The notes under the pieces were generated by a model. It was not told the origin of the DNA and ran no database searches. It saw only the letters and a list, made by a program, of their open reading frames with translations. Both the position numbers and the translations under genes were made by a program. Of a stretch of DNA of 64,000 nucleotides, positions 42,543 through 54,841 are shown piece by piece. How positions within the stretch are numbered: the first letter of the stretch is position 1; every line of letters starts with the position of its first letter. This DNA is from Aedes albopictus (lineage: Eukaryota; Arthropoda; Insecta; Diptera; Culicidae), in NCBI RefSeq assembly GCF_035046485.1, contig NC_085136.1, positions 157,716,754 through 157,780,753 on the forward strand, given 5' to 3'.

Positions 42543-44827
42543 CTTCGAATGAGTTTAATAAGTTTCGTACCTTTTAATTCCGCCCTATGTTGCTTATCCT
42601 TTGACAGATACGCGTATTTCGACTACCACATCCACTGACACTGAGGAAGATTACAAGCAGTATTCTAAATACGCGTATCTGTCAAAAGATAAGCAACATA
42701 GGGCGGAATTAAAAGGTACGACACGGTGTGTTTATAGAGCAACTTTAAAACAAAAAAATAAGTAAGTCTGAAATTTTGCCCAGTGATACTTTGGGCCATT
42801 CCCTTCAATTTGCTGGGTCGGTTGAAAACATCCATCGGGGGGTCTAGAACAAAAAATTTTTTTGAAGGTTTTTCATGCAAAAACTGTTAAAAGCGCATAT
42901 TGTAAATTATTGCATCTCCTACAAATAGTCACAACTTTTTTGTCTTTGAAGATAGAACCATACAATTTTTAGGCGTTTAGAAGTAGTATGCGTAGATGAC
43001 TGTGTGAAAATTTCATTGACATATGTTGAATGGTTTTCAAGTAATAGCAAAACTATCAAACGCATTCTAAAATACTAAGCTTAGTAGCAAACGATCAACA
43101 AAATATCTACATTTTTTGTACAATAATACATGAAACATATTTTATTCTAAACACCTTGAGTCATTATGATGGAAGTACTGTGAAAACTTGTTTTTTAAAT
43201 GATGAACAGATACATAGTCAAATACATGAAAGGAAAACACACATTATGTAGCTTTTTACTAAAGTATTAATTATTTATTTCAAGAACGAGGTTTTGCGTA
43301 TACATGTTCACAAGTACAAGTAGTATGCCTCTATTACGGATCCTATAATAAACACAATTATCATGATTGCTGAGCATGTCGGCCTTCCCTAAAGAAAATA
43401 TTTGAATGTTGTTTGGTAAGCCAAGAAAAGCACTCGAGGATTGGGAAACGTCTCTGTTTCGAAGAAAAAGTAAAGAAACTAAATTATTTTGGAAATAATG
43501 TTTACAAGCTCAAAATTAAATAATATTTCACCTTAGTCAATGAATAAAAACAAGTTAACTCCGTTAATGACCTCATAATAACATTGAAGTTGTGGGTATG
43601 AGTCCACATTAAACCAAGACAGGACACAATAACGAGAACTGGATTCAAAACAGAATTCAGTTGGGCAATATTCGATCAAGGGCAACTTTACGGTACTAAA
43701 CATAGTTTCCGGATTATTCCACGATATTTGACATAGCTGTTGGACCTAAACTTAGGTTTGTCTTTAAATTTCATAGCAATATGATGCTTATTACTTATGC
43801 CACCATTTATTAACAAATAACTGATAATAAGTTCTGAAAGAAGAGTTAAAAGAACGGAGTACTTATTGAAAATGTTTCTACATTAGGCATGAAAATTAGG
43901 CTGTTCAGCATAAAGCCAAGGAAAAACAATTTGATAACAATGGTTTAAATAGTCTTATCGATTTGCATATGATGTCTCAAAAATATTTTCTGTGGTTTCC
44001 TCCAAGCATGAGGAAGAGTGATTGATCATTGTTAGGGCGTCGTTGACTAGTAGAATATTTTCAACATAAATCTATATCTTTCGAAAAAAAACAAACAGTT
44101 TTTTTGTAATCCAAATTATTGCGCCACGCTCTCCTAAAGCCTTTCGCTTGCAATCTGATACTTAGATAAGACCTAAATCATTTAAAAAAATGAAAAAAAT
44201 GAACATGTATACGCAAAACCGCGTTCTTGAGATAAATAATTAATACTTTAGTCAAAAGCTACATAATGGCAATGTGTGTGTTTTCCTTTCAAGTATTTGA
44301 CTATGGAATTGTTCATTATTTGAAAAACAAGTTTTCACAGTACATACCGCCATCATAATGACTCAAGGTCCTTAGAATTAAAAAATTTTCATTTATTATT
44401 ATATAAAAAATATAGATATTTTGTTGGACTTTTGCTACTAAGCTTAGTGTTTTAGAATGCGTTTGATAGTTTTGCTATTATTTAAAAACCATTCAACATA
44501 TTTTAATGAAATTTTCACACAGTCATCTATGCATACTACTTCGAAACGCCTGAAAATTTTATGGTTCTATCCTCAAAGACAAAAAGATTGTGAATATTTG
44601 TAGGAGATGCAATAATTTACAATATGCGCTTTTAACTGTTTTTGCATGAAAAACCTTCAAAAAAATTTTTTGTTCTAGACCCCCCGATAGATGTTTTCAA
44701 CCGACCCAGCAAATTGAAGGGAATGGCCCAAAGTATCACTGGGCAAAATTTCAGACTTACTTATTTTTTTATTATAAAGTTGTTCTAAACAACACACCGT
44801 GACGAAACTGATTACACTCATTCGAAG
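42543..44827. mobile_element. Foldback element with ~600-bp inverted arms
   Basis: The outer ends CTTCGAATGAG / CTCATTCGAAG are inverted. Within, the left arm (to about 43315) and right arm (from about 44203) are diverged inverted copies, e.g. ACGGTGTGTT near both ends, CCAATTTGCTGGGTCGG-type blocks, and GAACGAGGTTTTGCGTATAC against its complement near 44210-44230. The left arm is interrupted by a 145-bp palindromic MITE (42571-42715). The ~890-bp centre has no significant ORF. Confidence 0.8.
42571..42715. repeat. Palindromic MITE (145 bp) inside the foldback left arm
   Basis: About 50-bp arms (CTTTTAATTCCGCCCTATG at the left, its complement at the right), flanked by GTAC on each side. Removing it restores the match between the left and right ends of the 42543-44827 element. 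Confidence 0.85.
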
Positions 44828-45089
44828 AGGATATTCTGCTTAAAGGGATCGAAAAGTCGGTACAAGATAATAGTCAAGCTATTTATATACATTCATTAAG
44901 TTACATTTAAATAATATGTTTTGTTGGAGTTCAAGTTTTGTTATGTTTATACTATTGATGAACTTATCAACAGTAGCATAACAGTAACAAATTTTGAAAT
45001 CAAAGCAACAATTCAACAATTATGACCTATCCCTTTGTTTTATTCCATTTTTGTATTCAATTAAGAAGACAATTTCTGAACACATCCTC
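44828..45089. other. Unassigned AT-rich sequence
   Basis: Nothing recognised. Confidence 0.3.
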
Positions 45090-45925
45090 TGAAGAATACC
45101 TCAAATAGTATTTGGAAACACACATGAAAATTCTGGAGGAACCCTTCGATAAATCCCTGGAGAGGTCTTAAAAGAACTCCTGGCGCAATTTTCTTAGAGA
45201 TTCCAAAAGTAATTCTTCTGAGAAATTAGTGGAGTTCTTAGAACAATCTTTTGAAATATTCTTGGAGATTTTTTTGAGAAAGCTCTTGGTGAAATCCTCA
45301 AAGAAATTTTCAGAGATATCTTAAGATGAACTTCAGGACAAATTATCACAGGGAATTCTGAAGAAATCCTAGAAGGAATACTATGCATAATTCTGGAGGA
45401 ATTTCTAGAGAAAATCCGTGAAAGATTCCGTAGAAGAACTCTCCAAGAAATCTCTGGAAGATTTTTGGGATCTAGGGTGACGATGGGTATTATCGGCAGG
45501 TTTGTTCTCTTCGTCATGGGGGGTTTTTGTGAGCCGAATTACCTGAAATTTTGGCATGTAACTCAGCTTGGTTGGGAAGGATTTGAGGCCAATTCTGAGA
45601 CCTACAGGTGTCAAAAAAACCCCCATGACGAAGAGAACAAAACTGCCGAGAATACGTAAGTTCCCCTATTTATGGAAAAGTTTATGACGAAATCTGTCGA
45701 GGAATTTCTGGTAGAGTTAAAGAACAAATTCCTGAAAAAAACACAGAGAAGTCCCTTGATAAACACAGAAGAAGTTTCTGACGTAATCCTTAGATAAATC
45801 GATGGAGGAATTTTAGGAAAATATTGCAGAAATTGATGGTGAAAGTCCTGAAGAAACCATCAGAGGAAGTTCAGGAGAAATTCCAGCAATTTTTTTTGGA
45901 GAAATCTTTGTAGAATGGAATGGAA
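45090..45925. repeat. Old, diverged GGAATTCC/CCTGGA-type array, with a MITE inside
   Basis: Repeated short units such as AATTCTGGAGGAA, ATCCCTGGAGA and AATTTCTAGAGA on both sides of a TIR element at 45487-45655. It is the same type of sequence as at 51.4-53.3 and 57.9-63.0 kb but more degraded. Confidence 0.7.
45487..45655. repeat. MITE (~170 bp) with ATGGGGG-type ends
   Basis: Inverted arms of about 45 bp: TTTGTTCTCTTCGTCATGGG at the left and CCCATGACGAAGAGAACAAA at the right, with CGGCAG/CTGCCG outside them. It interrupts the short-unit array. The target duplication is unclear. Confidence 0.75.
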
Positions 45926-45989
45926 AATATAAAAAATACTAGAGTGCAATTTTCTTGCGTTGTAGTGAACCAACTTCAAATCTCTTAGA

Positions 45990-46299
45990 ATGACTTAAAA
46001 ACTGAATTTGATATCAAATAACATTTTTTGCTCTCCGATTATTATTAATAACATATTAATATCAAAATTTGTTGTTGAAATATTTTCCGAATTCACTGTT
46101 ATTAAGTTGTTATTGAAACTAACAAAACAAAATAGTTTTCCAGGAATATTTTTTTGTTATTATATTTGTTATTTTGCCGCTTATGACAGACAAGTTTCTA
46201 ACATAATATGTTATGTTAATAACTTAAAAATTATCGGTTTTATTATTAAGTTATTTTGCCCAAATAACACAACTTCTTATGCTGTTGTTATTCCCTTCT
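45990..46299. other. AT-rich sequence with repeated AATAAC/GTTATT motifs
   Basis: Dense ATAAC and GTTATT words in both orientations suggest an AT-rich MITE, but I cannot fix ends or duplication. Confidence 0.35.
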
Positions 46300-46965
46300 A
46301 CTCGGGATGCCCTGCCCATAGTATCCTTCCAGTGTTTGCGACCTTTCGTACGCTAAGTTCACCGTAGAGTACAGTGGTTTATTCTTCGCAGCTACACACC
46401 GTTCTTGCCAAAGATGATCCTAAGCATCCGACGCTCGAACACTTCGAGTGCTTGCATGTCCTCCTCGATCATAGTCCAGGTCTCGTGCCCGTAGGTAGAG
46501 AACCACTGATCTTATCAGCGTTTTGAACATGGTAAATTTGGTGCGAGAGGGATTTTTACGGTTGCCGATGCTTAGCCTGTCGTTCACGGCTCCGCCTTTG
46601 TTTTTGATGTGTACGCCATCAGTTCGATTTTTACTGCTTCACGTTCTGAACCTGAATCAGGTGGGTGTACAGTTCTGCAGCCGATCCAAATGTTCAAGCA
46701 ACTACATATATCCATGCAATCCGCTCAGTAGACAAATTGGCCGGATTTTGTAAGAACCGTGTCCAGCTGTTGACCTCTTCTAGGGCGATATTGTACAGCA
46801 GGCATGAAAATCACGTTGTCGCAGTCCTCCGCGAGATTCGGACGCATTAGACAGATCGTCTGTGTGGTGGATACCGTCTTACGCCGCCTTGAAGTCGATG
46901 AATAGGTGGTGACATTATTTTTTGAAAGATTTGCCGCACGGTGAAGTTTTGGATAAAGCTGTAAC
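46300..46965 (-). pseudogene. RTE-clade ORF2 fragments
   Basis: Minus-strand readings in three frames give SCLLYNIALEEV (RT), then a VVLY-type segment and GELSVRKVANTGRILWAGHP (C-terminus). The order is correct for RTE ORF2 with many frameshifts. The left boundary of the 6.48-kb tandem duplication (46836) falls inside this remnant. Confidence 0.65.
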
Positions 46966-46969
46966 ATTT

Positions 46970-47640
46970 CCTAGAGATAAGACTGCGATATGTTGATTCG
47001 GCATAATGGCTTCCAGTCTGTTGCAATTATAAACGGTGTCTTATGCTTTCATCCGACGTTTCAGACACATTCTTTGTGCCTTCTTCTTAGGAATTAACAA
47101 TATCCCGTTTTATCCTTAAGGGCCTGCAGCATAGACACCTTTGTCAACTTATGTTCCGATATTTCGCCCACTTTGTTCAAATCGATCAGGCTCGCAGAAA
47201 TGATGTGCAGTCTGTTTCGCGCCTGTTTTGTGTGAAAGTTTATCAATACTTGACAGAAACGCAATCAGTGATGCCACATATACACATTTTTCTGTAATCA
47301 TGCAAATTTTCTCGCAGTATTTCATACAGAATTCTGTATAAAAATATTACAGATTTTTGAAAATGATACAGATTATACAGATTTTTCAGAAACCAAGTGA
47401 TCACACGTTTGTTTCATAAGCAGATGGCCATGGGTTCGTTCGTCTTATAAACTGATTCAATTAGAAAATTTCACGACAAAAACTTCCTAAACGAACGAGA
47501 ATCGGAACCTTAATCTTTGCATTGAGAGTCCCTCGTCGTATCGCATAGACCAACCAGACCTAGAACCAGACACTGTTGTGAGTGACACTGAGTTGTTGGG
47601 GTTTCAGGAATTTCATTCGAGAAGAATCCCAGAGAGTCAA
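46970..47640. other. Non-coding sequence in the tandem unit
   Basis: Includes an AT-rich stretch with repeated ACAGATT words (47330-47395) and a ~100-bp block (47450-47570) that recurs, diverged, at 50045-50150. Repeated at 53446-54116 in unit 2. Confidence 0.4.
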
Positions 47641-47700
47641 TTATTATTATTATCTTTATTTATGAGATTTTCAGCCCTGGGCTGGTTCATCTCGGAGAGA
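47641..47700 (-). repeat. Non-LTR/SINE-type 3' tail
   Basis: The minus strand ends GGCTGAAAATCTCATAAATA followed by (ATA)n. A related tail lies at 30615-30660. Duplicated at 54117-54176. Confidence 0.5.
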
Positions 47701-48094
47701 GTCAAAAATAATATAGAAAAAATGATTTTTTGACAGTTTTAAAAGTAAACTTTAACACCAGTGGTGCATTGTGGCGGAGGGTGGGGGAGTCATTATGACC
47801 CCTAAACGTACACTACATCAGTAAGGTGAGCGTCAGCTAATGCACGAAGAAGGTTAAAAAATCGAACTGGCGAAACCTTTTTGAGAAAATGGAAATGTTC
47901 TACAAAAATGCTGCATATATGTATGTATATCTTTAATTTTGAGATTGAGCACCTTGACTTCTCGAACATTGATTTTTTTTGGTACAGCTTACTGCAAACA
48001 CTTTTTTTTATGGATTTGGGATACTCCTGAAGAAATCAGACGCTTTTAATGAGTGTGGCATACTTTAACCGTAATGAGTTAATGCGTGAGGCTC

Positions 48095-48365
48095 ATATAA
48101 CCACAGTTGTGAGGGCGTGTGCATTCAACACGACCATATTAAGAATGACGGGTTTGACTCCTGGTCGGTCCAAAAACTTTTCGTAATGCAGATTTCCTTG
48201 ACTTCTCTGGGCATAGAGTACCTTCGAACCTGCAACGCAATATACATATGCAAAAAGGTCATTGGTAGAGGAAACTCTTAGTTGATAACTGTGGAATTAC
48301 CCATAAAACACTTGCCAGAGTAGCAAGCATTATCCCCATTGGGACGTTAAGCCAAGATAACGAAA
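48095..48365 (+). mobile_element. Feilai-type tRNA-derived SINE (unit 1)
   Basis: A B-box-like GGTTTGACTCC at 48151-48161 follows a tRNA-like head. The body reads CTTGACTTCTCTGGGCATAG and TGGTAGAGGAAACTCTTAGT, and the end reads CATTGGGACGTTAAGCCAAG followed by AACGAAAT-type repeats. This matches my memory of the Aedes Feilai family. It has no coding capacity and would be transcribed by Pol III. Confidence 0.75.
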
Positions 48366-49640
48366 TATAACGAAATAACGAAACCAAAACGAAAAAGGTC
48401 ATGATATTGCATTGTAAGTGTGCAATGTGCTTCATAACAATTTGAAGGATACCATTATGTAATCAAAATAAACACCACAGGTTATCCAATATCAACCTTG
48501 TGGTCTTGTAAACAGACCTTATTGTCATTCAAATTGTGTTTTTTTTATTGAGGAATTTCGTGGTTTTTATTATGAGTTTTTAGCTTGCAGTATCCCATTA
48601 TTGATGGAATGATAATCAATTCATCGATTCCATCGAAATTGTGACTCATATTTCAATCGTTCAGTTGACACGTCAAAGCTTGCCTCCATCGTTGTTTCCC
48701 GAACAGTTTAAATCTAATTTCATCGTTCCGATTACAACAGTTTGTTTTAACTTTGTTAAACATCCGAAACATGCAATCAACTATCCACCAAAGGTCGGCG
48801 AAACAAAAACACTAAATTAATATGTTAAGCTACCGCTTAATTCGAACGGCATGTGGTGACGGTACCGGAGCTTAGCAACAATTAGTTCGGAAAGCTAGGG
48901 TGCCTCCAATTGGCAACGCCTTCCGTATTCCCTGGAGTTGACCGGCACCGATTTTGTTTGTGTGTATACACATAATTAGTTTATCGCCTCGACGATGCTC
49001 GTATGAATAATTTTCTCCGACTGGAGCCGGCAACTCGACCGGTGTGCGGCGATGGTGACGGTCAGTCTGACTGGACGTAGGGGGCTGAGATGGGAAATAC
49101 AGACAGGACGCCCTCAGGTTCAGACCGAACGATATGATGAAGTTGATTTTGATGGTGGTCACCCAAGTTTGCGCTTGGCTTTGCCGCCGGTTGCCTGGGG
49201 AAAGTGATTCTTGGCTATTGTTCTGCGTTCGGGTGGCATTTGCTCCCGCCTCACTTGTTCTGGTTTGGCGTACGTCTGAGGCAACAACGAACGGTGTTCG
49301 TGCTAAGGGAAAGTTATGACCAATCATTCAAATTAATAATTGCTTGTTGTTTTGCTGACAGGAAGTGCAAAACGGTGCTATTCAATCAAGGGGTGAAATT
49401 GTTGGCAAATTGTTTCTCTAATCCCCGAAAGAGTGGGGGTGGTTTGGGGGAGAGGGGAATAATTGGATTTAGCAGAGAAATCCTTTCTTGTAAGTTTATA
49501 TCGAGGGACGGGAAAATCTTTGATCTTAGAAACAACAAGAAACCAAGTTGTTTATTCGATTAGCATTCATTTGTTTGTAACACAGACAGTAAAGCCATAG
49601 CTGATCTTTCGGTTAGCATATGTACTGATTTCCTATAGTC
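48366..49640. other. Possible unique sequence with a signal-peptide-like ORF
   Basis: The GC-richer stretch 48870-49330 is free of visible repeats. On the plus strand, 49134-49319 begins MMKLILMVVTQVCAW, which resembles a signal peptide, downstream of a TCAGTCTGAC initiator-like site near 49061. The minus strand is also open for 151 codons over the same bases. Neither has a recognised domain, so I do not call a gene. Duplicated at 54842-56117. Confidence 0.25.
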
Positions 49641-50690
49641 AATCATGGACGAGAACGGCTTCTCCGAAAAGCTCATAAAACTGATCAAAGCAGCAATGGA
49701 CAGTGTAAAAAAAATGCGGGGTTCCAGGTGATCCGTCTAGTTCCTTCGAATCTCGCCAGAGACTACAGCATGGAGACGGACTCTCATGCCCGCTTTTTAA
49801 TATCGTTTGGAAGGTGTTTTGCGACGAGATGACCCAATAACAGGGGCAAGATTTTCACGAAATCCGGCTAGTTTGTCTGTTTTGTGGATGAAAAAGATAT
49901 TATTGCTTTAAAATACACAAAAAAAAACTAAAAAAAAAAGATATTATTGCTATAACATTTGGAATGGTGGCAGTACATTTTGAGACTCAAAGTGTCGCGC
50001 CTCATTTTTTCAAGATGTGCCAAGCTTGCTTCGTCTCATGCGCTGATTGAAGTTGGGTATTTCATGACAAAACATCCTAAACGAGCAAGAATTGATACCT
50101 TAACCTTTGCATTGATAGTCCCTAGTCGAATCGTATAGATCAACCAGCCACTTGAGCTGTACGGAGCTGTTGAGGTTCTTCGTTACCAAGAAGTTGTTTT
50201 TCGCTACCAACATCACACGCAGCACAGGAGACGAGCTCCCCGGGAACTGTGTACCTGGCTCGCACCCGCAGGATTTTCGTGAGTCTCCTGTCAGCGCAGC
50301 ACTCTGCGATTTTTAAGAGCTTAGGAGACAATTTGTTGGTAGGCTCGCTGTCACATTCATGGACACATGAGAAGTAGGAAACTCTGTGGTGAACGCTTCA
50401 GGAATGAAGGGCATGCTGGCAGGTAAAAACAAGAACGACAGCGCAATACCAGGCAGCAGTGTTGCGATTGATGGGGGACTCTTTCGAGGTGTTGGAGGAC
50501 TTCGTCTACCTAGGATTCTTATCAATGGCAGACAACAACGTTAGCCGTGAAATACGAAGCCGACAGAAATTTGACCTGGCCGAAGGTCAAGGCGATGGCT
50601 GGCAATCGCTCAGGATGGAGATCTTTCAATTCGGCCCTTCGCACCACCGTGGGTGCTCGGGACTAAAAGTAAGTAAGTAAGTATTAATGG
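49640..50690 (+). pseudogene. RTE-clade ORF2 fragments (unit 1)
   Basis: Pieces of RT: MDENGFSEKLIKLIKAAMDS near 49645, GDGLSCPLFNI in another frame near 49772, then SFEVLEDFVYLGFLSMADNN near 50473. The spacing is wrong and frames shift, and sequence at 49960-50310 is not RTE. A (TAAG)n tail at 50668 may be its 3' end. Duplicated at 56117-57167. Confidence 0.6.
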
Positions 50691-50746
50691 CTAAATTCGG
50701 AATCCCTGAATTCTAATATGTTACTCAACACAGCTAACACAATAGT

Positions 50747-50873
50747 TATTTATGCAACGAGTTGCAAAATGATGATTTTTACAGCACGAGTTGTACATTT
50801 ATCCAACGAGGCTTGCCAAGTTGGATAAATACGACGACTGTTGTAAAAATCGAGTTTTGCAACGAGTTGCATA
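50747..50873. repeat. Small TIR element with TGCAACGAGTTGCA motifs (unit 1)
   Basis: Both ends carry TGCAACGAGTTGCA (itself a palindrome), with ATTTTTACA and its complement further in and TTATCCAAC/GTTGGATAA in the centre. The whole ~125 bp folds on itself. Duplicated at 57224-57350. Confidence 0.7.
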
Positions 50874-51076
50874 CAACATTTTTTGCTATAAGTTTTGTTT
50901 GTTTATTTTTTCACAATTCCTTACACTTATTTTGAAAAAAAATCAATATAGTTTTTCGAAACATATGTTTCAAATAGTTTATCTAAGTTGTTCATATAGA
51001 CGGGCATTCTGTATAGAATCGCAAAAGGGTGTTACAGCGCCTTCTTATAAAACTGAGGATCACATTTCATCCTACT

Positions 51077-51091
51077 CAAGGGCGTAGCCAG
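51077..51091 (+). repeat. Left terminus of the array element (unit 1)
   Basis: CAAGGGCGTAGCCAG followed by a poly-G run, inverted with CTGACTACGCCCATG at 63404-63418. CCTACT occurs outside both ends. Confidence 0.5.
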
Positions 51092-51389
51092 CTTTTCGGT
51101 CAAGGGGGGGGGGAGGAGGGCAAGCACCCTTGGCAAATTTGTACCTACTAGCTTTAATAGCTAAACGCAATTCGATGCTAGTAGCGGTGAAGCAGAGACG
51201 AATGACCTAAAGTCTCTCTAAACAAAAAAAACAATTCTGGAAGGTTAAGGATTTTTATTCACTTGTGCATTAGTTTGCTCTGATTTTTTTTGATGATGTC
51301 TAAAACATTCATAAGAAATTATAGTTGAACTCTTTTGGAAATTACGAGCTCTTAAATAACCTAATATTTCCTGGTTCCAGTATAAGTCC

Positions 51390-53311
51390 TTTAAAGTTAT
51401 CTTCCAATACTACGCTGGAGGAATTCTTCCAGAAATTCTTGAAATAATAAAAAAAAACATCAGGTAATCCTGGAGAAGTCCTAGGGTTTACCCTAAAAGG
51501 ATGATTGAATGATTAATGACATTTCCAAATAAACTCCTGAATGATTTTTTAAGAGAACCTGAGAGAAATTTGTGTAGAAATCATTAAAGGAATTCCAGGA
51601 GCAGTCCATAGAAGATTTCCTGCATAAAACCCTAAAGAAACACCTGGATGAATCCCTGGAGCAATTCCTACAGGAATGCCTGGTAGAAGCCCTGTAGAAT
51701 CCCTGATGGAATTCCTGGAGCAATCCCTGGAAGAATTTCTAAAAGTCTAGCTGGAGGATTTCCTTTATAAATTATGGGAGGAATACCTAGAGAAATATCT
51801 GAAGACATCTCATGAGAAAATTCTAGAAGAAATCCTAGATGAATTTCTGTAGGATTCTTTGGAGAATATTCTGGAGAATTTCCTGGAGGAATTTTGAGAG
51901 CAATCACTAGAAAAAATTCAGAAGAAATCTCTTGACGAAATTTCAGAAGGAATACTTGGAGGAATTCTTGGAGAAATCCCTGAAGGAATTGCTGGAGGTA
52001 TCCCTGAAGCAATTCCTAGGGAAGTCTTTAGAGAGAATCCTGGAGAATCTTCTGAACAAATTCCTTGCTGTAATTCATGGAAGAATTCTTGGAAGAATTT
52101 TTGAATTAGACCCAACACGAATTCCTGGAAAAATTGTTTGGATGAATTCTTGAAACAATCCTTTGGAAAATTCCTGGAGAAATCTCCAGAGGAATTGTGA
52201 AAGGAATTGCTGGAGAAATATCTGAAAAAAAAAAATCCCTAGGGAAATTCCAGGAGAAATTCCTGCAAGAACCCTTGAAGGAATTTCGGGAGGATTTCCT
52301 GGAAGAATCTCTGGGAATATACCTGGAGGAATGTCTGGAGGAATCCCTGAAAAATTCCTGAAAGTATTCCAGGAGAATTTCCTGGAAGTATCTCTGAAGA
52401 AATTCCTACAGGATTTCCTGAAGAAATTCTTGAAGAAATTGCCGACATAGTTTCTGGAAGATGTCCAGGAGCAATTTCTGGAAAAGTTTCTGGAAGAATT
52501 CCTGAAAAAAATTCTGTGGTATTTTCTGGAGGAATTCATGTAAATGTTCCTGGAGAAATCCCTTTATAAAATCCTGAAGAAATGCCTGGAGCCTAGAGGT
52601 ATTCCTGTGAACATTGCGGAGGAACCTCTAGAAGAATACTTGAAAGAATTACTGAATGAACTTCTAAATGAATCTCCAGAGGAATTCTGTTTATTTTCTG
52701 TCATTTTTCTGAAAAAATCCCTTGAGAAGTTCCTGCGGGAATTTCTAGTGGAATGCTTTGAGAAATCCTCGAAGGAATCCTTGGGGGTATCCTTGAAGAA
52801 ATTCCTGGATCAAATTCTGGAGTAATTCCTGTGGAAATAGCTGGAGGGAGAAATTATGAAATTCCTGGAGGAATTGCTGGAGAAATTCTTGAAATAATTA
52901 CTGGATACATTTCTAGAGAAATCTCTAGAGGAAATAGTAGATTTCTATTATTTTTCTATTTCTGAAAAAATCTCTTTAGAAAATCTTAAAAGGAATGTGT
53001 GGCGGAATTTCTGGAGGAATTCCTGGAGAAATCCTCGAAGGAATTTCTGAAGGAGTCCCTGGAGGAATCTCTAGAGGAATGAATACCTGGAGGAATTCCT
53101 GAAAAATTGCTGAATGTATTCCTTGAGAATTCCCTGGAAGAATTCCTTAAAGCATTCGCTGGAAGAATCCTTAGAGAGAAAATCGCTGGAGAAATTCGAG
53201 AACAAATTGCTGGAGGAAACCTTGAAGCAACTCGTGAAGGAATCTCAGGTAAAATTCCTGGAGAAATGCCTGAAGGAATCCCTGAAAAATTCCTGAAAGT
53301 ATTCCTGGAAA
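51390..53311. repeat. GGAATTCC/CCTGGA short-unit array (unit 1)
   Basis: Degenerate tandem repetition of units such as GAATTCCTGGAG and GAAATTCCTGGA. Because GGAATTCC and TCCAGGAATTCCTGGA are palindromes, the two strands look alike and both stay open in several frames. The many 60-150-codon ORFs here (Phe-Leu-Glu or Ser-Arg-Asn rich) are products of the repeat, not genes. Unit 1 ends inside the array. Confidence 0.9.
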
Positions 53312-54570
53312 ATTCGGACGCATTAGACAGATCGTCTGTGTGGTGGATACCGTCTTACGCCGCCTTGAAGTCGATGAATAGGTGGTGACATTATTTTTTG
53401 AAAGATTTGCCGCACGGTGAAGTTTTGGATAAAGCTGTAACATTTCCTAGAGATAAGACTGCGATATGTTGATTCGGCATAATGGCTTCCAGTCTGTTGC
53501 AATTATAAACGGTGTCTTATGCTTTCATCCGACGTTTCAGACACATTCTTTGTGCCTTCTTCTTAGGAATTAACAATATCCCGTTTTATCCTTAAGGGCC
53601 TGCAGCATAGACACCTTTGTCAACTTATGTTCCGATATTTCGCCCACTTTGTTCAAATCGATCAGGCTCGCAGAAATGATGTGCAGTCTGTTTCGCGCCT
53701 GTTTTGTGTGAAAGTTTATCAATACTTGACAGAAACGCAATCAGTGATGCCACATATACACATTTTTCTGTAATCATGCAAATTTTCTCGCAGTATTTCA
53801 TACAGAATTCTGTATAAAAATATTACAGATTTTTGAAAATGATACAGATTATACAGATTTTTCAGAAACCAAGTGATCACACGTTTGTTTCATAAGCAGA
53901 TGGCCATGGGTTCGTTCGTCTTATAAACTGATTCAATTAGAAAATTTCACGACAAAAACTTCCTAAACGAACGAGAATCGGAACCTTAATCTTTGCATTG
54001 AGAGTCCCTCGTCGTATCGCATAGACCAACCAGACCTAGAACCAGACACTGTTGTGAGTGACACTGAGTTGTTGGGGTTTCAGGAATTTCATTCGAGAAG
54101 AATCCCAGAGAGTCAATTATTATTATTATCTTTATTTATGAGATTTTCAGCCCTGGGCTGGTTCATCTCGGAGAGAGTCAAAAATAATATAGAAAAAATG
54201 ATTTTTTGACAGTTTTAAAAGTAAACTTTAACACCAGTGGTGCATTGTGGCGGAGGGTGGGGGAGTCATTATGACCCCTAAACGTACACTACATCAGTAA
54301 GGTGAGCGTCAGCTAATGCACGAAGAAGGTTAAAAAATCGAACTGGCGAAACCTTTTTGAGAAAATGGAAATGTTCTACAAAAATGCTGCATATATGTAT
54401 GTATATCTTTAATTTTGAGATTGAGCACCTTGACTTCTCGAACATTGATTTTTTTTGGTACAGCTTACTGCAAACACTTTTTTTTATGGATTTGGGATAC
54501 TCCTGAAGAAATCAGACGCTTTTAATGAGTGTGGCATACTTTAACCGTAATGAGTTAATGCGTGAGGCTC

Positions 54571-54841
54571 ATATAACCACAGTTGTGAGGGCGTGTGCAT
54601 TCAACACGACCATATTAAGAATGACGGGTTTGACTCCTGGTCGGTCCAAAAACTTTTCGTAATGCAGATTTCCTTGACTTCTCTGGGCATAGAGTACCTT
54701 CGAACCTGCAACGCAATATACATATGCAAAAAGGTCATTGGTAGAGGAAACTCTTAGTTGATAACTGTGGAATTACCCATAAAACACTTGCCAGAGTAGC
54801 AAGCATTATCCCCATTGGGACGTTAAGCCAAGATAACGAAA
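54571..54841 (+). mobile_element. Feilai-type SINE (unit 2)
   Basis: Identical to 48095-48365, with the B-box-like GGTTTGACTCC at 54627-54637. Confidence 0.75.

Larger units (their letters stand above)
46836..53311 (+). repeat. 6.48-kb tandem duplication, unit 1
   Basis: From ATTCGGACGCATTAG to the array ending CCTGGAAA. It is followed immediately by a second copy (53312-59788) in the same orientation. By eye the units differ only by one A in a run (nine at 49919, ten in the second copy). Both boundaries share ATT, suggesting a microhomology junction. Confidence 0.95.

Noticed and set aside
51493..53296. Many 60-154-codon ORFs rich in Phe-Leu-Glu, Ser-Arg-Asn or Gly-Ile-Pro on both strands, looking like coiled-coil or collagen-like proteins
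   Set aside because: They are translations of the short-unit GGAATTCC/CCTGGA array in different frames. They overlap on both strands and repeat with the DNA unit.
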